18,051 nt of DNA, taken from positions 1 through 18,051 of the forward strand of contig JAFREE010000286.1 in the NCBI GenBank assembly GCA_019400425.1, in the 5' to 3' direction. The stretch is from Hymenochaete sp. R1. Its lineage: Eukaryota; Basidiomycota; Agaricomycetes; Hymenochaetales; Hymenochaetaceae. Shown one piece after another: positions 9,299 to 18,051 of the stretch (positions within the stretch are counted from its first letter, which is position 1; every line of letters begins with the position of its first letter). Under the pieces are notes generated by a model that was not told the DNA's origin, did not search any database, and saw only the letters and a list, made by a program, of their open reading frames with translations. The translations under genes were made by a program, and so were the position numbers.

Positions 9299-11087
9299 AT
9301 GTCCGAGTCCACACGGAAAATCCCCTTTACTACGATTACCGTTGGCGGAAGCGCCATCCGACTTAGCAAAGTTGTCGTGAGTTTCCTAGTACGCTGTCAT
9401 TTCTCAAGCCACACTGCGTAGTGATACTGATTACTTATTATGGGTGTTTATGTAGCATGGCCTTATGTTCATGACGTGAGGAACAATAGTCTGAGGAGAC
9501 TTGTTTATGACTTTAAACTCCGTCATTGACATTTTATGGATATATAGATGGAAGCCCACCTCGGTCCCTGGCGAGCAATGCTTTGAGTCGATCAAGGCCT
9601 CGCTCGATATGGTTCCTGATGGGACCAAGATGCTGATCAACAGCGGTAAGACGTCTCCTGTAAGTCTCATATTCATCATGATAACGGGATATTTACGATA
9701 CAACCCAGTCGAATTCTACGGCCCGGTATCGATCCTCCTGAAGCAAACCTCAGGCTGGAGCTTCTTGCTTGATTCTGCGGAAAGTACCCTGAGTATGCAG
9801 ACAAGGCTTTCCTTTCTGTTAAGGTGATTTATATATCATGATAAAACTCAGGCTGTAGCGTAGTTGTTGTGTGCCGAGCTGAGATCTTATAATCAGGGCG
9901 GGAGGACCCGGGATACTAACATCGGTTTTGATTGCTCATAAGTTCACAAACTCGCAATCAGTTTCGGCCAAACTCCTAATTTCCTCTTACATTTTTTTTG
10001 CAGTGCGGACAACTTGAGTGCAAGCGCCGAAAACTCCATTGCGAAACTGAATGGAACGAAGAAGACTGACCTCTTCGAGGGGGCACGAGTTACTCCTAAT
10101 ATTCCTGTCGAAGATCAGATACGGAGCCTGGCGCAGCTCGTCCAAGAAGGCCTGTTTGATTATATTGGGTTGTCTGAGTGCAGGGCGGAAACGCTCCGAC
10201 GTGCGCATTCAGTAAGTCATCAAGACTCTTGCTAAAGTTTGAAAAACTGAATTGATGGACTTGCTGAGTACGTACACCCGATCGCCTTGGTTGAGATCGA
10301 AGGTAGCGCATGGTCATACAAAGAGGAAACAAAAAAAGGTCGGGCACTGGCAGACTGTTTTCAAAACTCCTGTTATTGTGAATAAACACTCACCTTTTCT
10401 ATATATATATAAAGTCCTTGCCACTTCGTTCGACTCGGAGCTTGGGATCGGTGCAGCGGCGTACTCGTGAGCGTTTTTATTTTATTTTATATACTCCAAA
10501 CTTCTGAGGCCAGGCATGTATGTTTCAGGCCACTAGGCCGCGGTTTTCTCGCCGGCAAATTTGAAAATCCAAATGATCTCGAAGGTGGGCGACGACGAAG
10601 GTCTTGAGAGTAATAATCTAATGCCCTACTTATTCTAGAGGGTGATCTACGAAGGTACATGCAACGCACGGATGGCGAAGCAGATTCAAGTTATTCAATG
10701 TATTGATAAACGACCATACCTGTTAGTATCTCACCGCCAATAAAGCCATCGTCGAAGGTCTGAAAGTGATTGCAGCCAGCTTTGAAAAAGGGTATCTCGC
10801 CCGCGGCCCGCACAACTTTGCATCGCGCGCGCGCGTGAGTGAACGCCCTCGGCGAAAATATCATCCCGATCCCCGGTTCTTCGTGAGTCGGAACACTTTT
10901 TTTTGATGGCGCGGGATACGTACGCATTAATTTGTGATTGTAGGAACAAGTCGCGAACGATAGGGAATACATCTGCAGCTGCGATCAAGACAGCGAAGAG
11001 GACATAGCGGCGGTGAACAAGGTGCTCAAGGATCACCCCGTACAAGGGAATAGATATGTAGCTGACGAAATCATTCTGTGGGGCTAA
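9299..11087 (+). pseudogene. Pyridoxal-reductase-like aldo/keto reductase, disabled copy
   Basis: Aldo/keto reductases of the plr1 type (NADPH-dependent pyridoxal reductase of fission yeast) are TIM-barrel enzymes. The ATG at 9299 starts STRKIPFTTITVGGSAIRLS. Exons then give HGLMFMTWKPTSVPG, EFYGPV (family catalytic Tyr), KYPEYADKAFLSVK (catalytic Lys), GTKKTDLFEGARVTPNIPVE, LVQEGLFDYIGLSECRAETL, VHPIALVEIE, ELGIGAAAYSPLGRGFLAGK, GDLRRYMQRTDGEA, NALGENIIPIPGSS and KVLKDHPVQGNRY, ending in ILWG at 11087. Plausible introns include 9377-9455, 9476-9547, 9646-9708, 9824-9896, 10212-10268, 10339-10414, 10467-10528 and 10585-10638. It is broken by a frame change near 9735-9745, a TGA at 9770-9772 where the family has Arg (LARF), disruption around 10700-10850 (a further stop at 10704 unless intronic), and another shift near 10955. 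Family assignment is strong. Specificity for pyridoxal is inferred. Confidence 0.85.
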
Positions 11088-11096
11088 GTTGTGATA

Positions 11097-12273
11097 TTAT
11101 CTTTCTTTCAGAGGTCTGAATTTGTTAGTATATGTGTGCCAGTACGTGGAGTTGAGACACTGGAAGCCCGTGTCCACAAAAAACTCGCGGTGCAAAAGGA
11201 CGTTCTGCTTTTTCTGGAACTGCATCAACGTTGGCATCCTCTCACTCTTGCCGCATGCACGAATTAAGAGCAAAGTGTAGTCTGGTATGGCTCGTGCATG
11301 CGAGAACTTGTGAATGACTCACAGAACGAAGCAACAAGCAAGTTCCAGTTTACAATCTCTTCAATAATTTGGGTTTTATCATCGGGGCTTGTGATACTGA
11401 AGATGAGTGGGATGAAAGGTGTAGCGAGTAGTGAGAAAGCAATGAAGATAAGGCATTACACATAGCATTCTCGTTGGTCAGCGCTGGTACGAATTACAAA
11501 GAAAGGATATGAAGGATTCAGTAAATCAAGCAACCGCACCATGCGGCAACTAAAATTGATCACTTTTGGGTTGATCACGTCCTGGTGGTCCACCGAGATC
11601 TCTGGTTTAGGTCAACGACGCGGCGGAGATCCGTTCCGCCACCGCGGAGAGGAATGGATGGTAGGGGTGGATGTGTGCCACCTTCTTCGACTCTGGAGAT
11701 GTGCATAGTGTTAGTGTATTAATAATTTTTAATGATGGGTGCAATGGGAGACGGTCGGGGCCGATAGTGGAAGGAAGAGGTTGTGAGGAGGTCGAATAGA
11801 GGACGGAGTAGCTTACCTGATATTACAGTAAGAGAGGATTGGTATGTGTTGCTGTTGCGCCAAGGACGAGGACTTTCTCGATGTAAGTCGCGTTCAAGTT
11901 GAAGAACAGACCGACGACACCCGTGTTCCACACAATCACAATCACGATCAATATCCACAAGTATCGATGTATCACAGCAAGATTCTCACCCCGGTCGATT
12001 GTTCGTTCAACGTCGGCCCATCTACTAGTACGCCCCCAGCTACGTTTACCTCCGCACTTCTCTCAAGGAATCTCTCGCCCTGCAATTGCTTCTTATAAGC
12101 GTCCCTCGTCAATTTATCCGTTGAATGTGATCTTCACGTCGCCTTCAGTTCAGGCGCGATGAATGCGTGGAGGCGGCGTCGAAAGCGTATTGGGTGGAGG
12201 CGGCAATGAGGGTCGTGAGACGCTGTTGGGCCCAGTTCTTGAGAGGGGGGAGGGCGATAGCGATTATGGCCAT
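11097..12273 (-). pseudogene. Relic of an unrecognised multi-pass membrane protein gene
   Basis: Several minus-strand stretches look like one decayed gene. An ATG at 12273 starts AIIALPPL-like sequence followed by KNWAQQRLTTLIAASTQYAF. Next comes a segment around 12000-12055 reading AEVNVAGGVLVDGPTLNEQ. A hydrophobic segment follows at about 11880-11965 (ILIVIVIVWNTGVVGLFF, then NLNATYIEKVLVLG), then HIHPYHPFLSAVAERISAAS near 11630-11690, and a second hydrophobic segment near 11395-11455 (IAFSLLATPFIPLIFSI). The last block reads HREFFVDTGFQCLNSTYWH and stops at 11097. The frame changes at least three times and stops intervene. At least two membrane spans are visible. I do not recognise the family and give no function. 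Its stop lies nine bases from the stop of the aldo/keto reductase on the other strand, a compact convergent pair. Confidence 0.45.
11253..11301. repeat. Small foldback: 10-bp inverted repeat
   Basis: GCATGCACGA at 11253-11262 is the reverse complement of TCGTGCATGC at 11292-11301, with a 29-base loop. It lies within the membrane-protein relic, between the block ending ...YQTTLCS and the final HREFFVDTG block. It may be a chance hairpin or the trace of a small insertion. Confidence 0.5.
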
Positions 12274-13490
12274 GTTGAGTTTGTGTGATGAAAGCGTTCA
12301 AGTTCGAGCTATTGGTGTAAGTATTATGGACGGTTAAAGTGGCTACTGTGTAGCGGAGACTGGGGTATTCATGCTAATAGGAATAGGACATGCATTTGTA
12401 GCAGTGCATTTTGAAATATGCGACGTCCTCGTAGGCTGAACGCTCGCTTATATGATTATGATTAATGACGCCTTTGAACCTCGCCGTCCTCGCTTTACAA
12501 AGCGGGGGGTCACGCCGAGAATTGTCTGGAACAGAAAAGTCGATGCATTCCCAGATACACCGATCAGTGTATGATGATGCATCAATGATGCACATTACTG
12601 AAAAAAGTAAAGATCCTGAACTCCGTCACGGACTCTCGCGAGCACCGTGCATATGTGTAGTACTGTATATGAGTGACCGTGACGGCGCCGCGGCCGCGGC
12701 CGAACCTATCTTTTACTTAGTCCGGCTCATCGTTACCCAAAGGGTGGAGTATGAGGAGGGGGGGCGGGGGCTAACTCCTGCCTCTTTTGGAACTGATATC
12801 GCGCATATACACTTTACTCGGCTTTCGTTCCATTCGAATAGTCCATAAGATCCATCTCAGGTACTCTTTGCGATGTCTGACTTTTTAGTACCGATTCTTC
12901 ATTTTTGCTGTGCGGACATCTTCTTATTCTACTCCTACTTCAGACACCATCATGACAAGTTAGCAGGCACGATAAAATAAACGACAGCCCAACAACTATG
13001 GCTGATGTCCAAGCACACAATATCCAAGCTGGTACCAAATATTGGCCTTGTTAACCAAGGAGTTTGGTTGCGGGATGCACAGTGACAGGTTTCAACATTA
13101 TCAAAAGAGCCAGAGGTAAGCTCAGACTATCTGCTTCTTTCGCTGCAACTAACATAAAAGTATCAAGAATCAGGGGCTATGGACATGAGATCACCCCTTT
13201 GTATTGCGAAAGCAACAGCAACTCGCCCTCTTGTCCGTTCCGAGCTATTGACATCGTCATTTCTAGACTGATGCAAAAGGCATAGTACCGGAGTGGTACA
13301 TTTAACACCACCTGACTGCCAGATTTGCATCTCTAAGGGACTGATAGTTGTTGAACTCCTGAACAGAAAGAAACAATTGAGATCGAATATGTAGATGCCG
13401 CCGGACCACTCTGCAATCCCTCATAAGATGACGACTGGCCCTCGGACTGGGTCTCAGATGTCTCATGCACATTGTGACATCCATTTGTGC
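12274..13490. other. About 1.2 kb with no recognisable gene
   Basis: Open frames here (for example 12465-12848 plus and 13064-13285 plus) lack recognisable motifs, and their composition is not clearly protein-like. A GC-rich palindromic stretch of GCCGCGGCC type lies near 12685-12705. Damaged ends of the neighbouring relics could extend into this region unrecognised. I see no RNA gene or element ends. Confidence 0.5.
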
Positions 13491-14557
13491 TTATCTAGTA
13501 GACCTGTCATCTCTAGTAGAATCATCCGAAGGCGCCGAGCTGTACAACAAGATCTTCCTCAGGTTAGAGCACCTCCGTCAACGTGCAGCCGATCCCACAA
13601 AGTCCCTCTTGCAACCCACTACACTTGCGCCAGCCTTTCGCATTCTCGCCACCGCAGCGTGGTTGGTCACACCTCCGACGCCAATGACCTTGATATCTTG
13701 CAACGCTTCAAACTCTGGCTTCGTCAGTAAGTTTGCAAAGGTGTAAACGATCCCGAGTGAAAGGCCATGGATGGCTTCTCCCGCTAGCCCGCCGAGTGGA
13801 CTGGGCAATGCGAATATACTATCTGACGGTGCCTTCGGTGCATTGACATGCGAAAATGTCTGGTCCGTGAAGAGCAGAGACAATCCCAGGGTATCCGTAC
13901 ATGTGAGGAACGCGAATGGATTGTATCTGATCTGAGCTTCGATACGGCTGAAGCTATTGATGATATCGAGGATGTCACGAAACTGTGTGGAGTACGTGTG
14001 CGGAGGGAGTTTGAGGCCAATAGTTAATGTACGGTCTGCGTCGTAGGTGCGCGCGAGGACATCAAGAAGTGGTTTGAAAGTTTCTGGTGTATACGCAGGC
14101 GGCGGAGCATATGCGATGTTTGGACAACTTGTATTGAGTTCGATCCCAATATGAGCGGATGCGTCCACCCTCTGGTCGTTCAAGATCCGACGAAGATACT
14201 GGATCATGACTACCATCGTTGCAAGTTCGGATGAAGAGGCTGAAGTGATGCTTATGATGAATGACTTTCTCCCTGTACTTGACTTTAGCAAAGCTTCTAT
14301 CCAAGCGAGGTATTGAGATAAAGGATGAGGTGAGTATGCATAACAATTGATCGATGAGACGGACTCGTTTGAGAATGCGACCTTCAATAACTTTTGAATA
14401 CGAAACGCATGAGATGGCGAGCATGGCATTAATTGGCTTACTGTGTGAAGTTGCAGGCAGCTTTCCTTGAAACCATTCAGAGTGGCCGTCCGTGTGGACA
14501 CTGCGCCCGTATACTCGTCCGCGCAGGGAAGGCGTCTGTCGGCGTGCTATGAGCAGT
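13491..14557 (-). pseudogene. Dihydroorotate dehydrogenase (class-1-type) relic, catalytic core open
   Basis: Dihydroorotate dehydrogenase oxidises dihydroorotate to orotate in pyrimidine synthesis, using FMN; class 1 enzymes are soluble. From 14501 to 13581 one frame stays open for 307 codons. It contains TRTATLNGFKE, SSINCYAYSPHPLSQYLAW, IELNTSCPNI (FMN/substrate loop with the class-1 catalytic Cys), LTIGLKLPPHTYSTQF, NPFAFLTCTDTLGLSLLF, LPSPLGGLAGEAIHGLSLG and IKVIGVGGVTNHAAVARMRK. A 60-bp intron at 14382-14441 fits between CLQLHT and VAFSNES; being a multiple of three and stop-free, it hides in the frame. The N-terminal piece is damaged: the frame upstream of EYTGAVSTRTATL contains a TAG at 14547-14549 and no start. 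At the C-terminus, ASVVGC is followed by non-family sequence and a TGA at 13578-13580, with a possible tail in the same frame to a TAA at 13491. The core could be recent in its decay. Confidence 0.82.
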
Positions 14558-14610
14558 GGCGCGGCCAGGCTGTAGGTCAAAGGCGCGGCCAGGCTGTAGG
14601 TCAAAGGCGC
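14558..14610. repeat. 24-bp tandem duplication (2.2 copies)
   Basis: A 24-bp unit beginning GGCGCGGCCAGGCTG occupies 14558-14581 and 14582-14605 identically, followed by the first five bases again (GGCGC). It lies exactly between the end of the dihydroorotate dehydrogenase similarity and the end of the TRAPPC5 similarity, so it marks or overlaps the junction between the two relics. Confidence 0.9.
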
Positions 14611-14660
14611 ATTCCCATTAGGCGAGACCTGACTTGAACAAGCAGGAGAATTGGACTTAC

Positions 14661-15303
14661 GAAACCTAAGCTGTCTAGTATGGCTTCCACGAGTCCAGCT
14701 GTGGGCGAAGAACAGCTCAGTTGGCTCATTCCTCTTGGTACGGATATGTACCGCGTGATTTGAGGGTCGTTGTCAATGATCATATCTGGTTCCGTACATT
14801 CATCGTCGTTCTCGACGCTCTTCTCGATTGTATCGACGGGCTTTCCAAAGACTGATTTCCAGACTTGAGTGTGGATGGACATGAGAGCGGGCAAAAAGCG
14901 GATCTCGACATTAACTCAAGGACACGACGGCCTACACGGTATCCGAGGACGTTCAACCTATGTTTGAAACGAATCCGTTGTTGAAGTACATAATATCGAA
15001 CAATAAGACATCGTACCTTCTCTCTAAATCACCGATTCCATTCACGCGCTAGTGCGTATACTACACCATCGCCGGGAACAGAAATGCATACGCCGCTAGC
15101 GAGACCTCCGCCGTACGCGTCTTGTTCAGATTTCGATCATAGATGTTCGGCCGTCGCTTCGCTTGTAGCGTGCTGACAGCTGCCGCGGCAGAGGTTGGAA
15201 AGGAGAAACGTGTGGTACTCGAGGCGGGGGAAAAATGGTCGGAGGAGAGCGAAGAGCTCGAGAGCACGGACATGCGTGGGTTCATTTGTCGCGGGTACGA
15301 CAT
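14661..15303 (-). pseudogene. TRAPP complex subunit 5 (TRAPPC5/Trs31), disabled and truncated copy
   Basis: TRAPPC5/Trs31 is a core subunit of the TRAPP complex, the vesicle tether and Rab (Ypt1) exchange factor between ER and Golgi. It is essential in yeast. The ATG at 15303 opens a Ser-rich leader, then NIYDRNLNKTRTAEVSLAAY and AFLFPAMVYYTH. A TAG at 15051-15049 follows where the family has a residue before RVNGIGDLERR. A 59-bp intron at 14958-15016 leads into LNVLGYRVGRRVLELM. The next dozen or so residues expected in the family are missing and the frame shifts near 14908. The following exon reads EIRFLPALMSIHTQVWKSVF, then IIDNDPQITRYISVPRGM and SQLSCSSPTAGLVEAILDSL, and ends at a donor site (14660). 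The last exon of the family (PARVTAH...) is not found; dihydroorotate dehydrogenase sequence begins instead. Nothing here could make a complete subunit. Confidence 0.88.
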
Positions 15304-17510
15304 TTTGGCGCTTTGGTGTTGACTTAATGCAGCTTCAATTCAAGAGCAGCGCGGTTGTTACGATCGGGTGAACGCGTTCCCTCGGTGCTTGCGGTAGGCA
15401 TTGGCGCAAATTGAAGAAAAGCTGACTGCTTCGGGGAGACTAGGTTAGCTCACGCTGTACGGGGCAGAGTGCCAGAAGGTTGAATATTAATGTCTGGGAG
15501 CGAAGGCCGGCCCATCTATTTTGCACGTGCTCGTGCAAATCCTTTGCTCTTTTTGGAATGTTGCTAATGTTGCCCGCGAGCCCAACTTTTGACACATTCC
15601 CGTCATCGTTTCTGCCGCGCCTAGCGGCCATAGCCATCCAGTTGCTACTTCTCTTCTGTGTCGGACGCATTTGTTTGCTCTGGCTCTGGCATGTAAAGTG
15701 CCTGCAGGTTCGGCTTTGAATGTGTCGGGTAACTTGAAGGTGATGTGGGTAATGCACGATTTCGTACGTAATCATCCGTATAACATATTTCTGCCTCTGT
15801 CTTTGTAAAAAATGAACTTGAACGTACACAACCGACTCTATTTCAGAACATCGAACAGTGACTTACTGCTGAAAATTGTTGAGCCTCATTCTCATTCAAA
15901 TATATCACTGTACAGCCTGGGGAGGAATCCGGAGGATCAGTTTCTTTGGCTTCAGAATGTCGAATATTTGGCACACACACTGTCTCTGGGATACTCCGAG
16001 TCCGAGTCGTTTGCGCCCGCTTTCATCTCATCAACCTTGCTGCATTTTGATCAGAGCCTTCAAGTTCATAGTCACCGTCAGTGACTGCGGTGCACATCTA
16101 AAGTACCTCTCCCACTGACTATGCCATCGCAACTCAATGCATTTCTACTACTAGTAGGCTATTCCTCCTCTCGCCCCTTTGCTCGCCGTCCGCTCGGCGC
16201 TCGGTGCTCGGTCCTCCCCTGTCTCGCTCTTTGATTATAACTTCCATCATCTTCAAAAACTATGGAACCTCCGAGTCCTTTTTTGGAACGACGCCACTTC
16301 AAGTTGCGGCGGCGGCGGTTGCACACACCCTCCAACGACATGGTTTTCCGGAAACGCTGTAAGGGAACGATGAGGGCTAGTGCCAGTGCCAGTGTCCCAG
16401 GCGGGTACATTCGCTTCGATATTCACAATCGCTTCCAACACCTTCGTTCTTCATCGCCGGTGCAAAAAACCGTATGCCCGTACATATGTTGCCGTGATGG
16501 AAAAACAATCATCGAAGTGACTCGGGACGCTACTAGTATTACACCGCTCGGGTTAGATGGCCGGGGGTGGGAACGGTGTCGGCATTTAAATTTAAGTTAA
16601 GAATTGTGAGACAAAGTTGATGACAGACCGTAATTAGGATTCAGGCTTGTAACCACTGTTAAACCACTGCATTGGGGGTTGAGGATGTTTGTGACTAAGC
16701 TCAGGGAAGAGGACCGTTAGTTGAAGGCTTGTTATTGGGACTAGTGGGTTTTTATGCAGTGATGGATGCACTCAGGCTGGCAGTCATGCTTGCGATAAAT
16801 ATACAAGTGAAAACACGTTCCGTCGGGACACAATTGCTCGGGCTTCGTTTTGCACTATGGCAATAGGAACCATTCATATGCATATGCATATGCAAGCAGC
16901 GGATGGGGAAGAATGTCGTCCTTTAAGTCTCACGCGTGCACCGTATGTTCAGGACTCTCCTCAGGTCTTCTGCCCGTCCAAAGGCTGCATGTCGATGGAT
17001 ACTAGCTTCATTTCATTTCCAAATGGAATTGGTTATCTTATCTTCCTGGAGGGGTTAAATACAAATACCATCTCAACAGGTACTGGCGGGGTCCCCGCGG
17101 ATGCTGACTCGAAGCAGGGATGACTCGGACATGTCGAATATTTCAACAAATACGAACACTTGTTTTGATGCATAAGCTTGAGTGAAGGGAACAGCTACAT
17201 CAGAGTGCGTACAAAAGGGACATTGCAGACCAGTTCAAAGCTAACGAAGTTCAGGCACGTCGTTGCGGTGATCCATTGATCCTATGACTGCAAGTCGCTC
17301 GTCCTACCCTATTTTAGGCGCTTCTTCCCAATTCGCCACAGGAAACAACATCACAGATAAAGTCCACCTTGGTCTCCATGTGATCGCTTCGGGTCCATCT
17401 GCTATTCATGACGTTGGAATTCGAAATAGAGCTAGAAAGCTTGGTCAGGGGCAATGCCAATGGGTTTGGTCAGAGACACACTGTCATTGACAGTGGGAAA
17501 AATCACTAAC
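15304..17510. other. About 2.2 kb with no recognisable gene
   Basis: Frames such as 15440-15829 (minus), 15812-16084 (plus), 16262-16600 (plus) and 16857-17123 (plus) are open, but none shows a family I recognise. A minus-strand run around 15865-15950 (DPPDSSPGCTVIYLNENEAQ followed by a GTAAGT donor) looks protein-like but does not connect to anything. Bases just beyond 15303 should hold the promoter of the TRAPPC5 relic. No terminal repeats, tRNA or rRNA were seen. Confidence 0.5.
16874..16893. repeat. CATATG microsatellite
   Basis: Three tandem copies of the palindromic hexamer CATATG occur around 16876-16893. On the plus strand they encode a Met-His repeat in a short open frame that otherwise shows no recognisable protein. 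Likely simple repeat noise. Confidence 0.65.
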
Positions 17511-18036
17511 TCACGCCAATGCTTGGCCCTGCGTCGATGATGTGGGACTTTCTACCGCCTCGACCGTGTAATCCAGTGTATAGCTTGCCAGCCCGATAGA
17601 CTCCTTAATGATCAGTCCGAACGGAAAATCGAAGTGAGGGAACAAATCGTGGAGTGAAATAAACATGGCCATCATAAAAAACGATTGGGCAAACAACAGG
17701 AAATTAGGAGTGCTGCAATACCGCTTGCTCTTTTTAATCTGGACATGACCGATCCTCGCATCTGGGCATCCCCCTAGGCTCCATACTTTAATATCCTGGA
17801 CTTTGGCATTTAAATCACATTTTGCAGTTGCCACAAGTGGTGGGCCTTGCTTGGTCGAAACCTTTCAGATTCAATTTGAGCTGGACATCCGAAGCAAAAG
17901 TTTTATACGTACCGCTACTATTTGCACCAAGCCTCCCTCTGCACCTCATCATAATGACAAAATCATTTCTGATACTTCGTCTTTCATTGATATGTAAGCT
18001 CTTACTTACCTGCGTGCTGGACACGGAGAGTTTCAT
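17511..18036 (-). CDS. Possible three-exon gene, unknown product
   Basis: On the minus strand an ATG at 18036 gives MKLSVSSTQ, then a GTAAGT donor. With introns at 17937-18009 (73 bp) and 17862-17912 (51 bp) the frame stays open through QGPPLVATAKCDLNAKVQDI and LFPHFDFPFGLIIKESIGLA to a TGA at 17513-17511, about 130 residues in all. One moderately hydrophobic stretch (LLFAQSFFMMAMFISL) could be membrane-associated. Both introns have GT and AG ends and sizes normal for this window, and the phases fit. There is no recognisable family, and with free choice of splice sites this could arise by chance. Confidence 0.25.
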
Positions 18037-18051
18037 GAGTGGATGTCGTAT

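Noticed and set aside
11541..11580. Pair of TTGATCAC repeats
   Set aside because: Two eight-base copies a short distance apart containing a common palindrome. Too short to call a site or element.
12465..12848. 127-codon open frame on the plus strand
   Set aside because: No recognisable motif, mixed composition with an Ala run made by a GC palindrome, and no supporting splice or promoter context.
16857..17123. 88-codon open frame with a Met-His repeat
   Set aside because: The repeat is a CATATG microsatellite, the remainder matches nothing I recognise, and no start or splice context supports it.
1..18051. CRISPR array, bacterial defence cluster or phage-like module
   Set aside because: No regularly spaced direct repeats were seen, and the gene structure with many short introns is eukaryotic.

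Overview
The window reads as nuclear DNA of a filamentous fungus, most likely an Agaricomycete-type basidiomycete. The evidence is short GT-AG introns of about 50-90 bp cutting genes into many exons, CT-rich upstream regions, and recognisable fungal housekeeping proteins. There are no bacterial gene arrays, CRISPR arrays or RNA genes I can support.

Layout. The left edge (1-83, minus) holds the start of a gene that runs off the window. A divergent intergenic region (84-582) follows. From 583 to 8684 (plus) lies a nearly full-length but broken copy of a LAA1/HEATR5-type HEAT-repeat protein. It carries seven in-frame stops and about a dozen frame changes, and a 519-bp TA-flanked inverted-repeat element sits in its second exon. 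At 9299-11087 (plus) is a broken pyridoxal-reductase-like aldo/keto reductase with at least nine introns still visible. Tail to tail with it (11097-12273, minus) is a decayed gene for an unrecognised membrane protein. After about 1.2 kb with nothing recognisable comes a class-1-type dihydroorotate dehydrogenase relic (13491-14557, minus), its catalytic core open for 307 codons but both ends damaged. Directly upstream of it, joined by what looks like a deletion, is a TRAPPC5/Trs31 relic (14661-15303, minus). From 15.3 to 17.5 kb I recognise nothing. A small three-exon gene model is possible at the right edge (17511-18036, minus).

Interpretation. All five substantial genes are disabled, yet most splice sites and long protein stretches are still readable. 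Trs31 is essential in yeast and LAA1-type proteins are broadly conserved, so intact copies probably exist elsewhere. The simplest reading is a decaying duplicate of a chromosomal block, or a degenerate haplotype. Some frameshifts fall in homopolymers and could be assembly errors, but the stop codons, exon deletion and element insertion are harder to explain that way.

I did not find a convincing new biological system. The items most worth a second look are the inverted-repeat element, the shared decay of neighbouring housekeeping genes, the deletion junction at a 24-bp tandem repeat, and the unidentified membrane-protein relic. Family assignments come from reading motifs by eye; no database search was run.
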